From: an uncultured bacterium | GTDB taxonomy: Bacteria > Actinomycetota > UBA4738 > HRBIN12 | Length of the DNA stretch: 5,438 bases | Direction of reading: 5' to 3' | Assembly (NCBI GenBank): GCA_937881155.1 | Contig: CALGFI010000154.1 | Location: 1-5,438, forward strand | In this document: positions 1 to 4,643 of the stretch, in pieces | How the letters are laid out: every line of letters begins with the position of its first letter | Position numbering within the stretch: the first letter of the stretch is position 1 | Made by a program: the position numbers and the translations under genes | The notes under the pieces: model-generated | What the model was told of the DNA's origin: nothing | Database searches by the model: none | The model's input: only the letters and a program-made list of their open reading frames with translations

Positions 1-722
1 GGGACGCTCCGGCGTCGGAGCTTCCGAACGGAGAGCACGTCGAGACCCGAATCGAGCGACGCATCCGGCGTCATCCGCAGCCCGCGGCCCTTGTAGTACG
101 TGTACGGGTCCGTCCGCCCCACCATCACCGAGAGCGACGGCACCGGCTCGCCATCGTCGATCCGCAGTTGCAGGTCCGCAGTTCTGCCGGCGTAGCGGAC
201 GAGCAGCTCCCAGGCCACGGCGCGGAACGCGACCCTGTCGAAGTCGGCCTTCGTCCGCGGGAACTTCGCGTCGAGCCGCCGCATCGCTGCAGCGTCGACG
301 CCGGCGCCGCAGTTCACCGCGAAGTACCGACCATCCGCACGACCGAGCGAGAGCTTGAACGCGTGGTCGTCGAGCGCCTTGCCGATGAGCGTGCCGGTCG
401 CCTCGATCGGATCGAGCGGCAGATCCAACGAGCGAACGAGGATGTTCGTCGCGCCCCCGGGAAGTGCGGCCAGCGCCGTCCGCGTTCCCGCGAGCGCGTT
501 CACGACCTCGTTGACGGTCCCGTCGCCGGAGAACACGACGACGAGGTCGATCCCGTCGTGCACCGCCTGCGTACCGAGCTCGAACGCATGACCGCGCTCC
601 TTCGTCTCCGCTACCTCGAGGCGGAAGTCGGCGGAGAGTGCCTTCTCGATGACGGCGAGCGTGGCTTTGGAGTACGTGCGGGCCACCGGGTTGACCACGA
701 GGAGGAGTCGCTCGAAGCGCAT
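1..722 (-). CDS. Diacylglycerol kinase family lipid kinase, 3' end cut by the window edge
   Basis: Reading the minus strand from ATG at 722-720 gives an open frame of 240 codons that runs off the left edge without a stop. The N-terminus (MRFERLLLVVNPVAR) has the NP motif of the DAGK/sphingosine kinase/YegS catalytic domain. The nucleotide-binding signature FSGDGTVNEVVN covers residues 64-75, followed by LPGGATN at 87-93. The canonical second motif is PxGTxN or PGGSTN, so the Ala91 variant is a mild departure. Later segments (FAVNCGAGVDAAAMRR, then SVMVGRTDPYTYYKGRGLRM) fit the second half of the fold. Family members are usually about 290-310 aa, so perhaps 50-70 residues are missing. The family phosphorylates diacylglycerol or related lipids with ATP at the membrane; the substrate here is unknown. 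It lies 55 nt downstream of the moaD-like gene on the same strand and could be co-transcribed. No convincing ribosome binding site precedes the ATG. Confidence 0.9.
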   Translation of the reverse strand, partial: MRFERLLLVVNPVARTYSKATLAVIEKALSADFRLEVAETKERGHAFELGTQAVHDGIDLVVVFSGDGTVNEVVNALAGTRTALAALPGGATNILVRSLDLPLDPIEATGTLIGKALDDHAFKLSLGRADGRYFAVNCGAGVDAAAMRRLDAKFPRTKADFDRVAFRAVAWELLVRYAGRTADLQLRIDDGEPVPSLSVMVGRTDPYTYYKGRGLRMTPDASLDSGLDVLSVRKLRRRSV

Positions 723-777
723 GGGGTGGCGTCAGTATGACAAAACCCAGGTCGGCCCGCGCATCCCGTCGAGCCGG

Positions 778-1020
778 TCACCCGCCCGACACGGGCGGGA
801 GCAGAGCGACCTCCTCCGAGCCCGTCAGTGTGGTGTCCGGCCGCGCACGCTCGCCGTCGACGACCACGGAGCCGGTCCGAGCGATCGCTTCGAACCGGTG
901 CCCGTAGCGCGCCGAAAGCGCGTCGACCACCTCGCCGACCGTCGAGCCCTCGGCATCGACCTCGCTGGCACCCGCGAGCTCGCGCAGCGCCGCGAACAGG
1001 CGGACCTTGACGGTCGTCAT
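778..1020 (-). CDS. MoaD/ThiS-family small sulfur carrier protein
   Basis: The product is 80 aa with a beta-grasp (ubiquitin-like) pattern. It opens with VKVRLFAALRELAG, typical of the MoaD first strand and helix, continues through STVGEVVDALSARYG, and ends LLPPVSGG. The terminal Gly79-Gly80 is the hallmark of this fold: the C-terminal glycine is adenylylated by an E1-like enzyme and converted to a thiocarboxylate that donates sulfur, in molybdopterin, thiamine or cysteine synthesis. The length matches the family (about 80-90 aa). Which pathway it serves cannot be told, because no moaE, moeB, thiazole synthase or CysM-like partner is in view. It is divergent from glnR across 49 bp and is followed after 55 nt by the lipid kinase. 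ATG at 1020 gives the family N-terminus; the likely -10 lies only 8 nt upstream, so the mRNA may be nearly leaderless. Confidence 0.87.
   Translation of the reverse strand: MTTVKVRLFAALRELAGASEVDAEGSTVGEVVDALSARYGHRFEAIARTGSVVVDGERARPDTTLTGSEEVALLPPVSGG
781..799. repeat. Perfect inverted repeat (hairpin) at the 3' end of the moaD-like gene
   Basis: CCCGCCCG (781-788) and CGGGCGGG (792-799) are exact reverse complements around a 3-nt loop. The repeat falls in the last coding codons of the moaD-like gene, just before its TGA, including the codons for the terminal Gly-Gly. No T-tract follows on either strand, so it is not a standard intrinsic terminator. The GC-rich glycine and proline codons partly explain it. 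It could still slow transcription or protect the 3' end of the message. Confidence 0.4.
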
Positions 1021-1028
1021 CGCTGCTC

Positions 1029-1034
1029 AGGCTA
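1029..1034 (-). promoter_or_regulatory. Candidate -10 element for the moaD-like gene
   Basis: On the minus strand the hexamer reads TAGCCT, matching the actinobacterial -10 form TAnnnT. It lies 8 nt before the ATG at 1020. Transcription starting 6-8 nt downstream would leave almost no 5' leader. No clear -35 is visible. Confidence 0.4.
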
Positions 1035-1056
1035 TCGTCCGAGCGCCTGTTGCCGA

Positions 1057-1062
1057 TACTCT
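1057..1062 (+). promoter_or_regulatory. Candidate -10 element for glnR
   Basis: TACTCT matches TAnnnT and lies exactly 7 nt before the GTG at 1070, so the predicted transcript would begin at or next to the start codon. No -35 hexamer or Shine-Dalgarno sequence is evident. Together with the moaD-like -10 (1029-1034, opposite strand), it makes a compact divergent promoter region. Confidence 0.42.
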
Positions 1063-1069
1063 CCTCGTC

Positions 1070-1729
1070 GTGGGTCGCACGGTGTTGGTCTCGGATCGCT
1101 CGCCGGACGACGTCCTGCCGGCGCTCGCAGGACTCCTCCTCGACGTCAAGACCGAGCATCTCTCGGTGACGGCGGTCGGCGACGTCGTCGAGCTCGAGCC
1201 CGATGTCGTCATCGTCGACGCCGCGGAGAACGTCGGCCAAGGATTCGCCGTCCTTCGAACGCTTCACCAGCACGGGGCGCGACCGCCGGCCGTCGCCGTG
1301 GTCGAGCGGGCGGATCTCGAGCGGTTCGCATGGGACGAGGTTGCCGACGATCTGTTGTTTCCCGGGGCCCCGGAAGCCGAGATCCGTCTGCGTCTGACGA
1401 TGCTTCGCAGGCGTGCCGGCGGTGGCGACTCCAATACCGTGAGACTCGGTGCGCTGACGCTCGACAAGGACTCGTACCGCGTGACGGTGCACGGGCGCGC
1501 GCTCGACCTCACGTATAAGGAGTTCGAGCTCCTTCGGTACCTGGCCGAACGTCCCGGCCGCGTCCTGACCAGGCCCGGGCTGCTCCGAGAGGTCTGGGGG
1601 TACGACTTCTACGGCGGAACCAGGACCGTAGACGTGCACGTTCGCCGGTTGCGCGCGAAGCTCGGTCCCGAGTTCGAGCATCTGATCGAGACGGTTCGCG
1701 GCGTGGGGTACCGAGCGGCGGACGTCTAG
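1070..1729 (+). CDS. glnR: GlnR-like orphan OmpR-family response regulator, nitrogen control
   Basis: GlnR is the global nitrogen transcription regulator of actinobacteria and activates glnA, amtB and other assimilation genes. From GTG at 1070 the product is 219 aa. Residues 1-105 form an atypical receiver domain. Asp50 (in VVIVDAAEN) sits where the conserved GlnR Asp50 is known, but the acidic pocket is reduced and the usual KP switch segment is absent (LLFPGAP instead). The winged-helix DNA-binding domain follows, with LDLTYKEFELLRYL at 145-158, EVWGYDFYGGTRTVDVHV at 174-191, the recognition helix ending RRLRAKLG at 192-199, and a terminal TVRGVGYR wing. These segments resemble streptomycete GlnR very closely as I recall it. 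No histidine kinase gene is adjacent, as expected for GlnR. An upstream in-frame TTG at 1007 would add 21 residues and overlap the divergent gene; the Asp50 numbering and the -10 spacing favour 1070. A paralogous OmpR-type regulator is the main alternative. Confidence 0.85.
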   Translation: MGRTVLVSDRSPDDVLPALAGLLLDVKTEHLSVTAVGDVVELEPDVVIVDAAENVGQGFAVLRTLHQHGARPPAVAVVERADLERFAWDEVADDLLFPGAPEAEIRLRLTMLRRRAGGGDSNTVRLGALTLDKDSYRVTVHGRALDLTYKEFELLRYLAERPGRVLTRPGLLREVWGYDFYGGTRTVDVHVRRLRAKLGPEFEHLIETVRGVGYRAADV

Positions 1730-1762
1730 TCCGACTCGCGTTCCGGCATCTCGACGGACGGG

Positions 1763-1768
1763 TACGCT
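1763..1768 (+). promoter_or_regulatory. Candidate -10 element for the 98-codon gene
   Basis: TACGCT fits TAnnnT and ends 6 nt before the ATG at 1775, within the 45-nt gap after glnR. It predicts a leaderless or near-leaderless transcript. The gene may instead, or also, be read through from glnR, since no terminator is visible in the gap. Confidence 0.38.
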
Positions 1769-1774
1769 GCGAAC

Positions 1775-2071
1775 ATGCGTGGCAGCAAGACTTCGGAGCT
1801 CCGAGCGCTCGCCGGTCAGCTCGAGGCCGCGGTCGACGAGGGGATCGACGAGGCGCGGGCCTGGCTGGCGTCCGAGCAGGGTCGCCGGTATCGCGCGATC
1901 GCGGCACGCGGGCTCATCCTGGCCGCTCCGCTCATCGTTCGGCACCCCGTCTTCAAGACGCCGCTCGGCAGGTTCGTGCAGATCGCCGGCGGAGCGATGC
2001 TGATCGTCAAGGTCGCCGAGCTGCTCCGTGATTGGGAGCCCTCAGTTCCGGCCACCCTCGCCTCGCGGTAG
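1775..2071 (+). CDS. Hypothetical small protein (98 aa), possibly membrane-associated
   Basis: I do not recognise this family. The reading frame is supported by its ATG, its fit between glnR and glnA without overlap, and the -10 element just upstream. Residues 7-38 look like an amphipathic, acidic-then-basic helix rich in Ala, Glu and Arg. Two hydrophobic stretches follow, GLILAAPLIV (46-55) and FVQIAGGAMLIVKVAELL (67-84), separated by a basic, proline-containing turn (RHPVFKTPLGR). A charged tail closes the protein. This could be a small hairpin-like membrane protein or a helical bundle with a buried core; the single Lys79 and the short first segment leave this open. There is no signal peptide or cysteine. 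It is co-directional with glnR (45-nt gap) and glnA (93-nt gap), and the GlnR operator begins immediately after its stop codon. No function can be assigned. Confidence 0.68.
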   Translation: MRGSKTSELRALAGQLEAAVDEGIDEARAWLASEQGRRYRAIAARGLILAAPLIVRHPVFKTPLGRFVQIAGGAMLIVKVAELLRDWEPSVPATLASR

Positions 2072-2099
2072 CGAAACAAAGAGTTAACGCGCTGGAAAC
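2062..2099 (+). promoter_or_regulatory. Probable GlnR operator upstream of glnA
   Basis: Three pentamers lie in exact 11-bp phase: GAAAC (2073-2077), TTAAC (2084-2088) and GAAAC (2095-2099), each separated by 6 bp. The published GlnR consensus alternates an a-box (gTnAc) and a b-box (GaAAc) with 6-bp spacers, so this reads b-a-b. A degenerate a-box, CTCGC, occupies the expected position at 2062-2066, inside the end of the preceding gene. The last box is about 34-38 bp upstream of the predicted start near 2133 and so overlaps the -35 region, which otherwise lacks a good hexamer. That placement suits activation of glnA. The assignment is by pattern; binding is inferred. Confidence 0.7.
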
Positions 2100-2120
2100 G
2101 GCCCTTGCCACTGTCGCTCC

Positions 2121-2126
2121 TAGGCT
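2121..2126 (+). promoter_or_regulatory. Candidate -10 element of the glnA promoter
   Basis: TAGGCT matches TAnnnT. A start 6-8 nt downstream (about 2133) gives a leader of roughly 32 nt before the glnA ATG. The TTGCCA at 2105-2110 is only 10 bp away, too close to act as its -35, which fits a promoter needing an activator bound at 2073-2099. Confidence 0.48.
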
Positions 2127-2151
2127 GTCCGCGTCCATCCACAGGTGGCAG

Positions 2152-2160
2152 AAGGGGAGG
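2152..2160 (+). promoter_or_regulatory. Strong Shine-Dalgarno site of glnA
   Basis: AAGGGGAGG ends 4 nt before the ATG at 2165 and is the only strong ribosome binding site in the window. It fixes the glnA start there rather than at an in-frame TTG at 2105, which lies upstream of the predicted transcription start. Confidence 0.75.
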
Positions 2161-2164
2161 CGGG

Positions 2165-3595
2165 ATGGCAGCGCCCAAAGAGGTTCTCGCCCTGGCCAAG
2201 GAATCGGGGGCCGAGATCGTCGATCTCCGGTTCTCGGACCTTCCGGGGTTGATGCAGCACTTCTCCGTTCCGGTAGGCGAGCTCTCCGAGGAGAGCTTCG
2301 ACGAAGGGCTCGGCTTCGATGGCTCGTCGATCCGCGGCTTCCAGGAGATCCAGGAGTCGGACATGCTCCTGGTACCCGACCCGGACACCGCGTATCTCGA
2401 CCCGTTCACCGCACACGGGACCCTGAACATCCATTGCTTCGTGAAGGATCCGGTGACGGGCGAGATGTACTCGCGGGACCCGCGATACATCGCGCGCAAG
2501 GCCGAGCTGTACCTGAAGCAGACGGGGATCGCCGACACGTCGTTCTGGGGACCGGAGTGCGAGTTCTACATCTTCGACTCGATCCGGTTCGACCAGAACC
2601 AGCACGAGGGCTACTACCACATCGACGCGATCGAGGGCGTGTGGAACTCGGGACGCGAGCGCGAGCTCTCGGGTGAGCCCAACCTGGGGTACAAGCCGCG
2701 GTACAAGGAGGGCTACTTCCCCCTTCCCCCGATGGACCACTATCAGGACCTCCGCTCGGAGATGGTGCTGAACCTCGAGAAGACGGGGATCGACATCGAG
2801 GTGCATCACCACGAGGTCGGCACGGCCGGACAGGCCGAGATCGACATGCGCTACGGCACGCTCCTCGCGACCGCCGACAAGGTCATGAAGTACAAGTACG
2901 TCGTCAAGAACACGGCGCGGCGCGCGGGCAAGACCGTGACGTTCATGCCCAAGCCGATCTTCATGGACAACGGTTCGGGCATGCACACGCACCAGAGCCT
3001 GTGGCGGAGCGACGAGAACCTGTTCTGGGACGAGATCGGCTACGCCGGAATCTCGGACATGGCCCGGTGGTACATCGGCGGCCTGCTGACGCACGCTTCG
3101 TCGCTGCTGGCGTTCACCAACCCCACGACGAACTCCTACCGCCGGCTCGTTCCGGGATATGAGGCGCCGATCAACCTCGTGTACTCGCAGCGGAACAGGA
3201 GTGCGTGCGTTCGGATCCCGCAGTACTTCAAGAACCCCGGCGCGAAGCGCCTCGAGTTCCGCACGCCGGACCCGTCGTGCAACCCGTACCTCGCGTTCGC
3301 AGCGATGCTCATGGCGGGGCTCGACGGCGTGAAGAACAAGATCGAGCCGCCGGAGCCGATCGACAAGGACCTGTACGACCTGCCGCCGGCCGAGAAGGCG
3401 ATGGTCAAGCAAGTACCGGGTTCGCTCGAAGAGGTGCTCGACTCGCTCGAGGCCGACCACCAGTGGCTGCTCGACGGCGGGGTGTTCACGCAGGACGTGA
3501 TCGACACGTGGATCGAGTACAAGCGATTGCACGAGCTCGATCAGGTACGGCTGCGGCCTCACCCGTACGAGTTCGCGCTGTATTTCGATCTGTAG
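2165..3595 (+). CDS. glnA: Type I glutamine synthetase (GSI-beta)
   Basis: This cytoplasmic, dodecameric enzyme makes glutamine from glutamate, ammonia and ATP. The product is 476 aa, close to other bacterial GSI enzymes (about 469-478). The N-terminal beta-grasp domain carries the GFDGSSIRGF loop (50-59). The catalytic domain shows GPECEFYIFD (metal-binding glutamate), HHHEVGTAGQAEID, the NGSGMHTHQSLW segment with the metal and substrate histidines, NRSACVRIP and RLEFRTPDPSCNPYLAFAA. The adenylylation site DKDLYDLPP is intact with Tyr404, matching the tyrosine modified by GlnE in GSI-beta enzymes. The C-terminus is RPHPYEFALYFDL. Together these place it with the actinobacterial GlnA1 type rather than the unmodified GSI-alpha or glnA-like paralogues. 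Regulation is predicted at two levels: transcription from the operator at 2062-2099, and adenylylation by the GlnE encoded downstream. The gene is monocistronic, with its own promoter and a strong terminator. Confidence 0.98.
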   Translation: MAAPKEVLALAKESGAEIVDLRFSDLPGLMQHFSVPVGELSEESFDEGLGFDGSSIRGFQEIQESDMLLVPDPDTAYLDPFTAHGTLNIHCFVKDPVTGEMYSRDPRYIARKAELYLKQTGIADTSFWGPECEFYIFDSIRFDQNQHEGYYHIDAIEGVWNSGRERELSGEPNLGYKPRYKEGYFPLPPMDHYQDLRSEMVLNLEKTGIDIEVHHHEVGTAGQAEIDMRYGTLLATADKVMKYKYVVKNTARRAGKTVTFMPKPIFMDNGSGMHTHQSLWRSDENLFWDEIGYAGISDMARWYIGGLLTHASSLLAFTNPTTNSYRRLVPGYEAPINLVYSQRNRSACVRIPQYFKNPGAKRLEFRTPDPSCNPYLAFAAMLMAGLDGVKNKIEPPEPIDKDLYDLPPAEKAMVKQVPGSLEEVLDSLEADHQWLLDGGVFTQDVIDTWIEYKRLHELDQVRLRPHPYEFALYFDL

Positions 3596-3622
3596 ACGCA
3601 GAACAGAAATAGTCAGAAGCCA

Positions 3623-3658
3623 GGAGAGCCGGCATTCGCGCCGGCTCTCCGCGTTTTT
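3623..3658 (+). terminator. Intrinsic terminator of glnA
   Basis: An 11-bp perfect stem, GGAGAGCCGGC (3623-3633) with GCCGGCTCTCC (3640-3650), closes a 6-nt ATTCGC loop and is followed by GCG and five T residues (3654-3658). It lies 27 nt after the glnA stop codon and separates glnA from the glycosylase gene. Confidence 0.93.
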
Positions 3659-3668
3659 GCCGGTGTCG

Positions 3669-3674
3669 TAGCCT
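3669..3674 (+). promoter_or_regulatory. Candidate -10 element for the DNA glycosylase gene
   Basis: TAGCCT, the same hexamer as in front of the moaD-like gene, ends exactly 7 nt before the ATG at 3682 and lies just past the glnA terminator. It predicts a leaderless transcript. No Shine-Dalgarno or clear -35 is seen. Confidence 0.45.
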
Positions 3675-3681
3675 GCGCGCG

Positions 3682-4578
3682 ATGCCGTCGCGCTTCGTTT
3701 CAACGTCGCAACCGATCGACCTTCGCTCGACGTTCCGACCGCTGTACCGAGGGGCTGGCGATCCGACCATGCGCCTGTCAGAGCGCGACGTCGTCCGCGC
3801 GTCGAGGACGCCGGACGGTCCTGTCACGGTTCGGTTCGGCTCGTCGGAGGATGGCGTCGACGTCGAGGCGTGGGGTCGCGGTGCCGGGTGGATGCTCGAA
3901 CGCGCGCCGGCCTGGTGCGGCGCTCTCGACGCCGTCGACGGGTTCGATCCGCCACAGGGTGTCGTCCGCGACCTCTGGCGTCGTCGTCGCGGCTTCCGCA
4001 TCACGCAGACCGGACTCATCACCGAGCGGCTGATCCCGATCGTCCTCGAACAGAAGGTCACCGGCGGTGAAGCGCGGCGCGCATACCGCCGACTGACACT
4101 CGCGATCGGCGAACCCGCACCGGGCCCCTTCGCCCTGCTGATGCCACCCGATCCGGCCCGCGTCGCCGATATGGCGTACTTCGAGTTCCACCCGTTCGGC
4201 GTGGAACAGCGGCGCGCGAACGTTCTCAGGACGATGTGCTCACGCGCGGCATGGCTCGACAGAGCCGACACAATGCCGCTCGACCTGGCGAAGACACGCA
4301 TCAGTTCGCTCCACGGGATCGGTCCGTGGAGCGTCGCCGAGGTCGCCCGGATCGCGCTCGGCGACGCGGACGCCGTGTCGGTCGGCGACTATCACGTCCC
4401 GAACATCGTTGCGTGGGCGCTCGCCCGCGAGCCGCGCGGAACCGACGAGCGGATGCTCGAGCTGCTCGAACCGTTCCGTCCTCACCGCGGCCGAGTGCAG
4501 GCGCTCCTCGAGCTGAGCGGCATCCGAGCGCCGGCGTTCGGACCGAGGATGGAGGTCCGCGCCATCGATCGGATCTAG
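3682..4578 (+). CDS. AlkA-like HhH-GPD DNA glycosylase (3-methyladenine type)
   Basis: The 298-aa product belongs to the helix-hairpin-helix GPD superfamily of base-excision repair glycosylases, which flip and remove damaged bases such as 3-methyladenine. Residues 11-100 form an AlkA-like N-terminal region (PIDLRSTFRPLYRGAGDPT at 11-29). The catalytic helical core begins with FRITQTGLITERLIPIVLEQKVTG (105-128). The hairpin LHGIGPWSVAEVA spans 210-222, and Asp236 in AVSVGDYHVPN is the expected catalytic aspartate. No C-terminal four-cysteine iron-sulfur motif is present, which separates it from Nth and MutY and favours the AlkA branch. ATG at 3682 is preferred because the LR..RPLYRGAGDPT segment is part of the family; ATG at 3769 would delete it. 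It stands alone between the glnA terminator and the convergent glnE end, with no evident link to nitrogen metabolism. Substrate range (alkylated or oxidised bases) is inferred from the family only. Confidence 0.88.
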   Translation: MPSRFVSTSQPIDLRSTFRPLYRGAGDPTMRLSERDVVRASRTPDGPVTVRFGSSEDGVDVEAWGRGAGWMLERAPAWCGALDAVDGFDPPQGVVRDLWRRRRGFRITQTGLITERLIPIVLEQKVTGGEARRAYRRLTLAIGEPAPGPFALLMPPDPARVADMAYFEFHPFGVEQRRANVLRTMCSRAAWLDRADTMPLDLAKTRISSLHGIGPWSVAEVARIALGDADAVSVGDYHVPNIVAWALAREPRGTDERMLELLEPFRPHRGRVQALLELSGIRAPAFGPRMEVRAIDRI

Positions 4579-4643
4579 CGCGTTTCCGGAAGGATCGCGC
4601 CGGCCTCCATCTCGACGATCCAACTCGTCGTCGACGAACCCCG
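4579..4643. other. Convergent intergenic gap between the glycosylase and glnE
   Basis: This 65-nt gap separates two facing gene ends. It contains a 7-bp inverted repeat, TCGACGA (4612-4618) and TCGTCGA (4628-4634), with a 9-nt loop and no T-tract on either side. That is a weak candidate for a shared terminator; no standard intrinsic terminator is visible. Confidence 0.3.

Noticed and set aside
611..1945. Long minus-strand open frame antisense to glnR and its neighbours
   Set aside because: Its product is low-complexity, rich in Arg, Gly and Asp with no domain, and it overlaps recognised genes on both strands. It is a high-GC shadow frame.
2105..2164. TTG at 2105 as an extended glnA start
   Set aside because: It precedes the predicted transcription start, adds a proline- and glycine-rich stretch absent from GSI proteins, and the strong Shine-Dalgarno site supports ATG at 2165.
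2120..3703. 527-codon minus-strand frame opposite glnA
   Set aside because: It is entirely antisense to a clear glutamine synthetase, spans its terminator and shows no recognisable motif; codon bias on the sense strand explains it.
3697..3712. GTTTC-N6-GCAAC, a minus-strand GlnR-like box pair at the start of the glycosylase
   Set aside because: It has one good box and one mismatched box, lies inside coding sequence, has no further phased boxes and serves a gene with no nitrogen role; chance is likely.
4612..4634. TCGACGA/TCGTCGA inverted repeat as a bidirectional terminator
   Set aside because: The stem is short, the loop is 9 nt and there is no T-tract; it is noted only as a weak feature of the gap.
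4579..4643. In-frame continuation of glnE past its TGA to a TAG (about 22 codons)
   Set aside because: The GlnE product already ends at the usual family C-terminus, and nothing suggests readthrough or a recent stop mutation.
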